From: a virus
Length of the DNA stretch: 20,832 bases
Direction: 5' to 3' (one strand)
Virus record (IMG/VR): IMGVR_UViG_3300040801_000571
Coordinates: 1 to 20,832 of that record
A program made the position numbers and the translations under genes. Each line of letters opens with the position of its first letter. Position 1 is the first letter of the stretch. Below the pieces are notes generated by a model. It saw nothing but the letters and a program-made list of their open reading frames with translations. It had not been told where the DNA came from and did not search any database. Positions 13,317-20,389 of the stretch are shown one piece after another.

Positions 13317-14471
13317 ATGCAAACCTTTTCTTTCCCTTCCAATAACATTGGCCGTTTGGATGCTGGCCTTGCCCGTATCAACAAGCGTGCCGACAAGTTG
13401 GGCATGCCTCACATCACCTATGTCGAAACCGGCCGTGAGATCAAGAAGGTCGCTTCCGGTGATCCTGACCGTCCGTGGGTCAACATCGAATACGTGACCA
13501 TCGCACTTGAGGGTGAAGTTCCTCAGATCGATGGTTGGAAAATGCTGGCTTCCCTTGAGTATGACGAAGGGGTGACCATCGTCAACCTGTTCCCGAGTGT
13601 CGAGTCAATCGACCCGATGTACCGTGAACGTGAGCCGTTCTGTGACCACTGCAACACCCGCAAGGTCAAGAAGTACAGCGTCATCATTCAGAACATCGAA
13701 ACCGGTGAGACCAAACAGGTTGGTAAGACTTGCCTGAAAGACTTCTTCGACAAAGACATCTCCATGTACATCACGTACTGGGGTTGGGTTGATCGTCTGG
13801 TTGATGATCTGACTGATGAAGACGGGGAATACTTCGGGTTTGGAAGTGGTGTCTACCGCTACGACCTGACTCAGTTCCTTGAAGTTGCCTTCTGTGCCGT
13901 TCGTCAGTGGGGCTACGTCAAGTCTGGTGAGATGGGTGCCACCCGTGATGCGGTTGCCAACTACTTCTTCACCAAGAACAGCAAGGACCGTGAAGCCTAC
14001 GTGTTCGAGAAGGTTGATGGTGAGAAAGCCGCTGCCGCTATCGAGTGGTTGAAGGGCAACGATGAAAACTCTGATTTCATCCTGAACCTGAAAGCACTGG
14101 TTGAGATCAACGACATCAAACCGAAGCACTTCGGGTATGCCGCTGCCATCACTGTGGCCTACAACCGTGCCATGGAAAAGGAACGTGAGCGTGCTGACCG
14201 TCCCGAGACCAAATACTTCGGTGTTGTCGGGTCCCGTCAAGAACTTGGTGAAGCCGAACTGGTTTCGATCATCACCACCGAGGGTTACTACGGCTACAGC
14301 TACCTTCACAAGTTCGTGTCCAAAGAAGGGTACGTGTTCAAGTGGTTCTCAAGCCGTCCGACCGACTTTGAAGAAGGTCAGACCTACAACCTGATCGGCT
14401 TCGTGAAAGGTCATGAAGAGTACAAGGGTGAAAAACAGACCGCAGTAACCCGAGTGAAAGTCAAGAAGTAA
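13317..14471 (+). CDS. Conserved-type phage protein with cysteine cluster, function unknown
   Basis: The ATG at 13317 follows GAGG with eight bases between. The 384-residue product has CDHC (109-112) and a later GKTCL (Cys139), a possible three-cysteine or Cys3His zinc site: the stretch FCDHCNTRKVKKY, then TGETKQVGKTCLKDFF. I have seen this pattern in uncharacterised proteins of large phages. A central helical part (about 145-310) is followed by a C-terminal part from about 318 that alternates short strands (YVFKWFSS, YNLIGFVKGH, TAVTRVKVK) and looks like a small beta barrel of OB type. A nucleic acid-binding role is plausible. The gene has its own promoter, which suggests a need for strong or timed expression. 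Confidence 0.75.
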   Translation: MQTFSFPSNNIGRLDAGLARINKRADKLGMPHITYVETGREIKKVASGDPDRPWVNIEYVTIALEGEVPQIDGWKMLASLEYDEGVTIVNLFPSVESIDPMYREREPFCDHCNTRKVKKYSVIIQNIETGETKQVGKTCLKDFFDKDISMYITYWGWVDRLVDDLTDEDGEYFGFGSGVYRYDLTQFLEVAFCAVRQWGYVKSGEMGATRDAVANYFFTKNSKDREAYVFEKVDGEKAAAAIEWLKGNDENSDFILNLKALVEINDIKPKHFGYAAAITVAYNRAMEKERERADRPETKYFGVVGSRQELGEAELVSIITTEGYYGYSYLHKFVSKEGYVFKWFSSRPTDFEEGQTYNLIGFVKGHEEYKGEKQTAVTRVKVKK

Positions 14472-14485
14472 ATGCCCTAAAGTTT

Positions 14486-14514
14486 CTCACCCCCGGGCCG
14501 ATACAGGGGGTGAG
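14486..14514 (+). other. Nine-base-pair hairpin between genes
   Basis: CTCACCCCC (14486-14494) pairs perfectly with GGGGGTGAG (14506-14514). No T tract follows; the GGAG of the next gene begins five bases later. It may stabilise the upstream mRNA 3' end, act as a Rho-independent terminator of low strength, or affect the start at 14529. Confidence 0.5.
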
Positions 14515-14528
14515 AGACGGAGAAAGAC

Positions 14529-14738
14529 ATGACATACCGTGAACAGCTTGACAAAGAATGGGAAGAAGGTATGGCCAAGATGCGTGCCCATATCGAATTC
14601 TTGGAAGAAACTGCCCGGTTTCGCCAAGGTCTGATCGACCTTTGCAAACGCCCGGACCCAATGACCGGTGAACTTCCGGCCCGTAGGGGTTCTGCATTGG
14701 TCTGTGAAAAATTGTCCGAAGTTGTGTTGACAGTCTGA
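14529..14738 (+). CDS. Small helical protein
   Basis: This 69-residue protein has GGAG seven bases before its ATG. The first 45 residues are a charged helix (MTYREQLDKEWEEGMAKMRAH and onward) likely to form a coiled coil, then a short PDPMTGELPARRG loop and a final helix. No family recognised. Its last codons overlap the -35 box of the next promoter. Confidence 0.6.
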   Translation: MTYREQLDKEWEEGMAKMRAHIEFLEETARFRQGLIDLCKRPDPMTGELPARRGSALVCEKLSEVVLTV

Positions 14739-14755
14739 TCTGAGTCCCCTATACT
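14727..14755 (+). promoter_or_regulatory. Near-consensus sigma70 promoter
   Basis: TTGACA (14727-14732), 17 bases, TATACT (14750-14755). This is the best promoter in the window and should drive the genes from 14795 through the RNA ligase. Confidence 0.85.
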
Positions 14756-14761
14756 TGGATC

Positions 14762-14786
14762 GTGGGTTGAGAAATTTTGAGTGAGG
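14762..14786 (+). promoter_or_regulatory. Shared 5' leader element, copy 2
   Basis: GTGGGTTGAGA (14762-14772) and TGAGTGAGG (14778-14786) repeat the leader seen at 13285-13308. The start should lie close to its first base, so both mRNAs share nearly the same 5' end. Confidence 0.6.
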
Positions 14787-14794
14787 AAATGACA

Positions 14795-15118
14795 ATGGGT
14801 TACTCTCTGACTGCCAAAGCCAACGACCGGCTGAACATGATCATGGAACACGGTGGTGACGAATCGTCCAACACGTGGTTCGATGACAAAGGCAACCGCT
14901 ACTTCTATGAGATCGGCCGTGAGAACTCTGATGGTGCCTTCACCGGTTCCGTCTGGAAGTTCATCACTGAGGGTGAATACGCTGGCCGTGCCAAGAAAGC
15001 TGGTTCCATCCGGATCGGCCCGAACGGGGAAGTGACTCGCTTCCCGAACATGAACAAGGCAATGAAGGCCGCTGCAAAGAAGCCGCTGCCGAAGCCCGCA
15101 ATGTTTCAAATCATCTGA
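14795..15118 (+). CDS. Hypothetical basic protein
   Basis: The ATG at 14795 has GAGGA eight bases upstream; the in-frame ATG at 14789 and TTG at 14777 are too close to that site or before it. The 107-residue product has a helical start, a beta-rich centre (WFDDKGNRYFYEIG, then GSVWKFITEGEYAG) and a basic Lys/Ala/Pro tail (KAMKAAAKKPLPKPAM). The tail suggests contact with nucleic acid. No family recognised. Confidence 0.65.
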   Translation: MGYSLTAKANDRLNMIMEHGGDESSNTWFDDKGNRYFYEIGRENSDGAFTGSVWKFITEGEYAGRAKKAGSIRIGPNGEVTRFPNMNKAMKAAAKKPLPKPAMFQII

Positions 15119-15125
15119 GGTTGAC

Positions 15126-15596
15126 ATGAGCAAAGGCTACACACTGGAAGAACACATCGACATCATCGACATTGCCGAAGGTGTCGCACTGACAATATCG
15201 GCCGACCCTGACACCCAAAGCATGGTCAACATCCGTGCCCGTGGTGAGCGTGCCAAGAAGTTCTACGGTGATCTGTACATCCCGCTGGTACCCGAAGCTG
15301 CCCTGTTGCTGGCCAAGGCCCTGAAGACGTGTGTGGCCACTGTGGCACAGCGTATGGCCAACCCCGAAGCCGGGAACCACGTGATGCTTCGCAAGTTCCG
15401 GGTCTACGAAGACGACCAAGGTGGATTCATCGAGGTCCGGCCGCACACTGACGACTATTCGTACATCCAGATGTGGACTCCCGAGAAAGAAGGGAAGGAC
15501 TACTGGGGTGACTTCGACCTGTCGCTGTTACCGGAACAGGCAACCGTGATGGCAACGGCCATCGAACTGATCGAAACCGGACTGGAAAACAAATGA
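15126..15596 (+). CDS. Hypothetical protein upstream of the RNA ligase
   Basis: This 156-residue acidic protein has GAGG seven bases before its ATG, and its stop overlaps the RNA ligase start as ATGA. It contains two similar-looking strand-then-helix units: YGDLYIPLVPEAALLLAKAL near 40-65 and WGDFDLSLLPEQATVMATAI near 128-147. This suggests an internal duplication. No known motif. Coupling to the ligase makes a joint role possible. Confidence 0.65.
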   Translation: MSKGYTLEEHIDIIDIAEGVALTISADPDTQSMVNIRARGERAKKFYGDLYIPLVPEAALLLAKALKTCVATVAQRMANPEAGNHVMLRKFRVYEDDQGGFIEVRPHTDDYSYIQMWTPEKEGKDYWGDFDLSLLPEQATVMATAIELIETGLENK

Positions 15597-16585
15597 GCTA
15601 CGCACAAGAACTGAAATCATACGCTGAAGCCAACCCTTCTCTGGTGTCGGTGAAGACCTTTGCCGACTACCCCGAGCTTCGTGTTCTGAAGTACAAGAAC
15701 CGGGTGTTCTACCGCAATCTGTGGAATGACATGCTGGTCGAGATGCGTGGTACCGTGGTGGATGCTGCAACGTGGGAACCGGTGATCCGATCCCCGACCA
15801 AGATGTTCAACTACGGTGAGCGTAACACCCGAATTGACCGTGACGAAGCCGTCATGGCCGTGGACAAGATCAACGGCTTCATGGCTACGGAAACCATCTA
15901 CAAGGGTAAGATTCTGGTGGGTACCACCGGGTCTCTGGATTCCCCCTTCACGGCTATTGCCCGGAAGTGGCTGGAACCACTGGAAGAGAAAATGGTTGCC
16001 ATCTGCAATCATGACAACAACATCACGTACACGTTTGAGATCGTGGACCCGAGTGATCCACACATCATCCCGGAAACGACTGGTGCCTATCTTCTGACGG
16101 TTCGTGACAACCAGTGGGGTGCGCCTCAAAACAAACTGTCTCAACAAGAACTGGATGAAGTGGCCGAGTTCCTTGGTGTGATGCGCCCGGAATGGCATCG
16201 GTTCCCGAGCTTCCAAGCACTGAAGGACTTCGCTGCCGACTACCGTAGGGAAGGATTCGTGGTCTATGGGGAAAAGACTGGCAAGATGCTGAAGATCAAG
16301 TCTCCGTTCTATCTGGCCACCAAGTTCATCGGCCGGATGTCTGATGAACGACTGATCAGCCTGTTGAATAACCCACAAGAGTTCAAGAAGACCATCGATG
16401 AAGAGTTCTATGGGATCATCGACCACTTGTCGGTCGATCTGAACATCGATTACTTCGTGACCCTTGACAAGCAAGGCCGAATCGATTACGTTCGCAACTT
16501 CTTCTTCGCTGACGACATGCGAGTGAACTACGGTGACATTCCCCGTGGTGATGGATCATCCGATTACATGGAGACGTATGGGTAA
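15593..16585 (+). CDS. rnlA: RNA ligase, T4 Rnl1 type
   Basis: The 330-residue protein has the nucleotidyltransferase motifs of ATP-dependent RNA ligases. Motif I is KING, with the adenylated lysine at Lys92 (Lys99 in T4 Rnl1); the preceding EMRGTVVD and RSPTKMFNYGE match the Rnl1 N-terminal region. Motif III is YTFEIV (146-151), motif IV EGFVV (220-224) and motif V KIK (234-236). The enzyme should join 5'-phosphate and 3'-hydroxyl RNA ends. In T4, Rnl1 repairs tRNAs cut by host anticodon nucleases. No T4-type polynucleotide kinase/phosphatase is visible nearby, but a metallophosphoesterase and a nucleotidyltransferase follow. Confidence 0.92.
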   Translation: MSYAQELKSYAEANPSLVSVKTFADYPELRVLKYKNRVFYRNLWNDMLVEMRGTVVDAATWEPVIRSPTKMFNYGERNTRIDRDEAVMAVDKINGFMATETIYKGKILVGTTGSLDSPFTAIARKWLEPLEEKMVAICNHDNNITYTFEIVDPSDPHIIPETTGAYLLTVRDNQWGAPQNKLSQQELDEVAEFLGVMRPEWHRFPSFQALKDFAADYRREGFVVYGEKTGKMLKIKSPFYLATKFIGRMSDERLISLLNNPQEFKKTIDEEFYGIIDHLSVDLNIDYFVTLDKQGRIDYVRNFFFADDMRVNYGDIPRGDGSSDYMETYG

Positions 16586-16587
16586 GT

Positions 16588-16620
16588 CTTACCCCATGAT
16601 CAAAAAAACCATGGGGTAAG
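16588..16620 (+). terminator. Hairpin after the RNA ligase gene
   Basis: CTTACCCCATG (16588-16598) pairs perfectly with CATGGGGTAAG (16610-16620) around an A-rich loop, three bases after the ligase stop. An A-rich rather than T-rich stretch follows, so a classical intrinsic terminator is not shown. It may be a weak terminator or a block to 3' decay. Confidence 0.5.
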
Positions 16621-16649
16621 GCAAAAACCACATACAAATCAACAACATA

Positions 16650-17243
16650 ATGGTTAAAAAAATGGCAACTTTTCTGACATCTGACACACACTTTTTCCAC
16701 AAGAACATCCTGAAGTACCAGCCGGAAGACCGGCCGTTCAAGGATGTTGATGACATGCATGTCGAGTTGATCGGCCGCTGGAATGAAGTGGTTGGTCCAA
16801 ACGACACCGTGTACCACCTTGGTGATGTCGGGTTTGCCAAGCCGAGCAAGGTTGCATCTATGCTGTCGCTGATGAACGGCAAGATCGAACTGGTCATCGG
16901 CAACCACGACAAGGGTCTGTTGAAGGACAAGGATTTCCGGGCACGTTTCGAGCGTGTTGACAGCTATCGAGAAATCAAGCACAACGGAACCCACATTGTT
17001 CTGTGTCACTACCCGATTCTTTCATGGAACCGGTGTCACCATGGTTCACTTCACTTCTACGGGCACACGCACGGGAGTATCCCGCATGTGGCCGAAGGGT
17101 GGTCCATGGACGTGGGGGTTGACACGAACAAGTGTTACCCGTACAATCTGGATGAACTAATTGAATACCTTGCAAACGTGAGGGAGATGAAGGGTATCGA
17201 GAAATTTGATCCCCGGTACCGTGAGGAACGTGAAAATGAGTGA
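16650..17243 (+). CDS. Calcineurin-like metallophosphoesterase
   Basis: The 197-residue protein has all core motifs of the family: SDTHFFH (metal ligands Asp12 and His14), LGDVGF, GNHD, CHYP and GHTHG. Two metal ions should be bound to cleave a phosphomonoester or diester; the substrate is not shown by the sequence. Start at ATG 16650 or ATG 16662 is uncertain, since neither has a clear ribosome binding site. Placement between RNA ligase and nucleotidyltransferase permits a role in RNA end processing, but this is inference. The next gene begins inside its last eight bases. Confidence 0.85.
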   Translation: MVKKMATFLTSDTHFFHKNILKYQPEDRPFKDVDDMHVELIGRWNEVVGPNDTVYHLGDVGFAKPSKVASMLSLMNGKIELVIGNHDKGLLKDKDFRARFERVDSYREIKHNGTHIVLCHYPILSWNRCHHGSLHFYGHTHGSIPHVAEGWSMDVGVDTNKCYPYNLDELIEYLANVREMKGIEKFDPRYREERENE

Positions 17244-17598
17244 ACCGAAAGAATACGTCATTCGGAACTTCGATGACATCTTGAAGATTCCAACCGACCG
17301 CATTGCCGATTTTTTGGCAGACTTCCATGAGTGGATTCTTCAGCGCAAGATTCTGGACGAAGCCACCCGGCTGGCTGTTGAAGATGCCCGGGCCGCTGGC
17401 CTGACCGATGAAGAAATCTTCGTCAACGGCAAGGATGTGATCGAATACGGTGAGATGCGTTGGATCGATAATGGTCTGGCCGGTGCCGGGATGAAAGCAA
17501 AACTGGTGAACCCGGAAGGTAAAATCCTTCAGGAAACGCTGAATCTTATCAACACACTTCGTCCACGTGACAATGGAGAAATTGACAATGGGTGCTGA
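17236..17598 (+). CDS. Hypothetical protein
   Basis: The ATG at 17236 follows GAGG (17223-17226) and overlaps the end of the metallophosphoesterase gene. The 120 residues are acidic and largely helical in the first 65 (ADFLADFHEWILQRKI, then RLAVEDARAAGLTDEEIF). No family recognised. Its 3' end overlaps the nucleotidyltransferase start, so the three genes are translated as a coupled set. Confidence 0.65.
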   Translation: MSEPKEYVIRNFDDILKIPTDRIADFLADFHEWILQRKILDEATRLAVEDARAAGLTDEEIFVNGKDVIEYGEMRWIDNGLAGAGMKAKLVNPEGKILQETLNLINTLRPRDNGEIDNGC

Positions 17599-18553
17599 AA
17601 TTCGCTATGGCCGCAAGCGCAAGGGAATCCTGATCGAACTGAACAAGGTCCTGAACGATTGGCTTGAATCAATCGATGACGAAGAAGTTCGGAAGCTGGC
17701 AAAGAAAGACGTGATCGTCACCGGGGGCAGCATTGCAAGCATGCTTCTGGGAGAGAAGGTCAACGACTTCGACCTGTACTTCCGCACGTTCGACACAACC
17801 AAGCGTGTTGCCCAATACTACGTTGACAAGTTCAACAAGGCCAAGCAACTGAAGGTCACCGAGGGTGTCACCCCGTACAAGCCGCAAGTTCAGGAAGAAC
17901 ATCGGGTCAACATCAAGGGTGTGGAAGAAAAGCGTGTGGTCATCTTCATGAAGTCGGCCGGTGTCGCTGCCGAAGAACAGACCGAGTACAGCTACTTCGA
18001 AATGATGTCCGAACGTGACACCCAAGAGTTCATGGAGTCCACGTTGCATGACATGGAAGCCGAAGCGAACGACCCCGAGAAGGGCAAGTTCCGGCCGGTG
18101 TTCTTGTCTGAGAATGCCATCACGTTGTCGCACAAGGTCCAACTGGTCACTCGCTTCTATGGTGAGCCGGACAAGATTCACGACAACTACGATTTCGTTC
18201 ACGCCACGTGTTACTACGATCTGGCCAACAACAAGTTGCACTATCCGGCCGAAGCACTGGAAGCCCTGATGTCTCGGTCGCTGGTGTACCGTGGTTCCCT
18301 TTATCCGGTTGCGTCCATCTTCCGCATGAAGAAGTTCATCGAACGTGGTTGGAGAATCACGGCCGGGGAACAGTTGAAGATCATGTGGCAGATCAGCGAA
18401 ATCGACCTGAAGGACTACGCTGTGTTGCGTGAACAACTGACCGGTGTGGACATGGCCTACATGTGGCAACTGATCGAAGCCCTGAAGGACGTGGAGACCG
18501 ACAAAATCAATTCCAGCTACGTGGCTGAACTCATTGACAGGATATTCGACTGA
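17588..18553 (+). CDS. Phage nucleotidyltransferase (polymerase beta superfamily)
   Basis: The 321-residue protein carries the superfamily signature: VTGGSIASMLLG (GGS at 46-48) followed by NDFDLYF, with the metal-binding Asp60 and Asp62. It should transfer a nucleotide to an RNA, protein or small-molecule acceptor. The GGS-to-DxD spacing recalls tRNA nucleotidyltransferases, but the rest (SENAITLSHKVQLVTRF, RMKKFIERGW, EQLTGVD) is typical of a phage family without known substrate. The ATG at 17588 follows GGAG at 17575-17578; the in-frame ATG at 17567 is less likely. With RNA ligase nearby, tRNA end repair is a reasonable hypothesis. Confidence 0.8.
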   Translation: MGAEIRYGRKRKGILIELNKVLNDWLESIDDEEVRKLAKKDVIVTGGSIASMLLGEKVNDFDLYFRTFDTTKRVAQYYVDKFNKAKQLKVTEGVTPYKPQVQEEHRVNIKGVEEKRVVIFMKSAGVAAEEQTEYSYFEMMSERDTQEFMESTLHDMEAEANDPEKGKFRPVFLSENAITLSHKVQLVTRFYGEPDKIHDNYDFVHATCYYDLANNKLHYPAEALEALMSRSLVYRGSLYPVASIFRMKKFIERGWRITAGEQLKIMWQISEIDLKDYAVLREQLTGVDMAYMWQLIEALKDVETDKINSSYVAELIDRIFD

Positions 18554-18831
18554 TGGACTTCACAAAACTGGGAAAGAAATCCTTCATCCATGAGAAGCCG
18601 AACGGCAGTTACCGGACGGCTACCATATCGGAGATCGTGGAAGCCGTGGCTGCCCGTTCGAGACGGGACACCATGCAAGAGATCATCGACCTGTTGCAAG
18701 CCAACATCGATGAAATCGAGAAGGGGATTGATAGCAAGTCGGATTGTCCCCATACTGTGTGCTACGATGAACCCGGGATGCCCTACAACGTCCGACACTG
18801 TGTACGGTGCGGATACACAAGCCTACTCTGA
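18553..18831 (+). CDS. Small protein with C-terminal cysteine cluster
   Basis: This 92-residue protein shares one base with the previous stop (TGATG). A helical centre (RRDTMQEIIDLLQANIDEI) precedes Cys65, Cys70, then CVRCG near residue 83, so a C-terminal zinc site is likely. No family recognised. Confidence 0.65.
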   Translation: MDFTKLGKKSFIHEKPNGSYRTATISEIVEAVAARSRRDTMQEIIDLLQANIDEIEKGIDSKSDCPHTVCYDEPGMPYNVRHCVRCGYTSLL

Positions 18832-18840
18832 GGTAACGAC

Positions 18841-19026
18841 ATGAAAGTGTATTGGGAAGTGGAAGACGGCTATGTGGGAAAGTCTGCCCCACAAGTCACT
18901 GAGATCGATGACGGTGATCTTGAAGATTACGAAGAAGGTGAGGAAAGGGAAAACTTCATCAATGAATGTGTTCAAGACGACTTCGAACAGAAGATCACCT
19001 TCAGCATCAAACGGATCGAGCCATGA
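18841..19026 (+). CDS. Small acidic protein
   Basis: This 61-residue protein follows a GAGG ribosome binding site. It is extremely acidic in the middle (DDGDLEDYEEGEERE). Such proteins may mimic nucleic acid, but there is no direct evidence here. Its stop overlaps the next start as ATGA. Confidence 0.6.
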   Translation: MKVYWEVEDGYVGKSAPQVTEIDDGDLEDYEEGEERENFINECVQDDFEQKITFSIKRIEP

Positions 19027-19322
19027 ATAAACCAAGGCTTGAACAATCCGTGATCATGTGGAGAAGTGATCTGGAAGAAGCCCCAAAGGACGGGACCCCA
19101 ATCTGGCTGTGGTCCGAAGACTGGATCGATGAAGACTACAACCCCACTGGTGTCATGGATGGTTACTGGGATGAAAACTACGATGACATCCCGGGTGGAA
19201 CGTGGGTTGTGGCCGGGTGGAATTCCTGTCACGACTGTTACGATTCGTTTCCCGCTGCCGATCCAACGATGTGGGCACACAAGAAATCCCCAATTTCTGT
19301 AAGAAGAGATACACTACCGTGA
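19023..19322 (+). CDS. Small tryptophan-rich acidic protein
   Basis: The 99 residues begin at ATG 19023, overlapping the preceding stop. The segment LEEAPKDGTPIWLWSEDW resembles the start of small phage proteins of the DUF551 kind (APKDGTPILLW). The remainder has GTWVVAGWNSCHDC and other Trp-rich stretches. Function of that group is unknown. The stop overlaps the lipoprotein start (GTGA). Confidence 0.65.
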   Translation: MNKPRLEQSVIMWRSDLEEAPKDGTPIWLWSEDWIDEDYNPTGVMDGYWDENYDDIPGGTWVVAGWNSCHDCYDSFPAADPTMWAHKKSPISVRRDTLP

Positions 19323-19552
19323 GACTTTCGATCATCATTCTCATTTTGGTGTTGACCGGGTGTGCGCAAAACCCACCCGTGGCCCACCAACCAAGTTCAC
19401 GATGGGTACAGACAAACGAACCCTTCCGTTCGTACACTACATACCAGTATCTAAACTATCCCGGTCGCATTGTTGACGGTGCGGCCGAGACGACTGCCCG
19501 TGAATTTTCACGACAACTGAACAACAGAATCTTGGAGAAAATGAGACGATGA
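19319..19552 (+). CDS. Small lipoprotein
   Basis: The gene starts at GTG 19319, read in the frame that begins upstream at 19202 but with a signal peptide only from here. The product has 77 residues: a hydrophobic signal (LSIIILILVL) and lipobox LTGC, with the lipidated Cys15. The mature part is small and polar. This is what an outer membrane spanin or another envelope lipoprotein of a Gram-negative phage would look like. It is less proline-rich than the lambda Rz1 protein, and no inner membrane spanin partner is identified. A holin-like gene lies about 580 bases downstream. Confidence 0.65.
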   Translation: MRLSIIILILVLTGCAQNPPVAHQPSSRWVQTNEPFRSYTTYQYLNYPGRIVDGAAETTAREFSRQLNNRILEKMRR

Positions 19553-19899
19553 TTGAAATTGAAACTTTGACCAAAGTCCTTCCCGAGGTTGCACCCGAGC
19601 TTGAAGCCGTTGATGACGGTACCAAGGTTGGGTTCTACCGCATCAAAGAAGGCCCCTACCAAGGAATCACCTACACCTATGCGAACATCCGGTTTACCCC
19701 GATGGATCACGAAGGTGAAGAATTCCTGTCCCTTGCCTTCACCTACATCATCATGGAAGACCCGCATGGACGTGCCCCAAAGAACCAAGAAGAAGACCAA
19801 GCCTTCAATCAGTTCATCGGGGACAAGCTGGTTGCGATAATCGAGGCAGCAGTGGAAGCCGAAGGTTACGATGAACCCGAATCGAATGACGGGGAGTGA
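19549..19899 (+). CDS. Hypothetical acidic protein
   Basis: This 116-residue protein overlaps the lipoprotein stop as ATGA. Residues 25-70 appear beta-rich (GFYRIKEGPYQGITYTYANI), followed by an acidic C-terminal helix. No membrane segment or known motif. Confidence 0.65.
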   Translation: MIEIETLTKVLPEVAPELEAVDDGTKVGFYRIKEGPYQGITYTYANIRFTPMDHEGEEFLSLAFTYIIMEDPHGRAPKNQEEDQAFNQFIGDKLVAIIEAAVEAEGYDEPESNDGE

Positions 19900-20173
19900 T
19901 CTTTTTCAATGGGGTGTGGTGAAAGATGTCGGGATGGCTGTCCCTATCTTCACCCAAGACCCCTTCCGTGGCGTAGCGGTTGCCCTTGGAAACCTTGAGG
20001 TTTACACCGGGGGGTACAACTGTGAATATGTGATTGTTCAGAATCCAACAAATAGAGATTTGGATTCTGACCCAGATTTTCATAAATATCTTGAAAGAGT
20101 TATCAAAGAACTCTACGAAGGGTATAACAATGAAAATCAAACAAATCCTATTGGACACTGCCGAAATAATTGA
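19871..20173 (+). CDS. Hypothetical protein overlapping its neighbours
   Basis: This 100-residue protein may start at ATG 19871 (after GAAGG) or ATG 19886. Both lie inside the previous gene. It begins with a beta-like region (VGMAVPIFTQDPFRGVAVAL) and ends with a helix. The last 44 bases overlap the next gene in another frame. No family recognised. Confidence 0.6.
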   Translation: MNPNRMTGSDLFQWGVVKDVGMAVPIFTQDPFRGVAVALGNLEVYTGGYNCEYVIVQNPTNRDLDSDPDFHKYLERVIKELYEGYNNENQTNPIGHCRNN

Positions 20174-20384
20174 CGCTTTTCGTGTCGTTCCCCGGGGTCT
20201 TCTGGTTGCATACGGTTTTCTTGTGTGGTATGTTGTGAGTTGGTTCATGGGTCTTCCGGCCCCGAACACACAACAGGCCGCACTGGTCACCACCGTCACC
20301 GGTATTATCGCTGCCGTGATCGGTCTGTACCAAAACAGTGGTCGAAAGTGGAGAGACAGACCAGAAGACAAATCTGAAGAGTGA
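20130..20384 (+). CDS. Holin-like two-span membrane protein
   Basis: The ATG at 20130 follows AAGGG. The 84-residue product has two hydrophobic spans (about 22-41 and 51-67), a short loop with PAPNTQQAA and a charged C-terminus starting GRKW. This is the layout of class II holins, and the sequence pattern (WFM-LP-PN-QQAA, then GLY and GRKW) matches a small phage protein group usually annotated as holin. It would permeabilise the inner membrane to let endolysin out. Endolysin and spanin genes were not found in this window. An upstream in-frame start at 20034 is not supported. Confidence 0.6.
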   Translation: MKIKQILLDTAEIIDAFRVVPRGLLVAYGFLVWYVVSWFMGLPAPNTQQAALVTTVTGIIAAVIGLYQNSGRKWRDRPEDKSEE

Positions 20385-20389
20385 ATATC

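Noticed and set aside
16588-16640. A minus-strand terminator at the hairpin after the RNA ligase
   Set aside because: On the minus strand the hairpin is followed by no T run, and no minus-strand gene is present.
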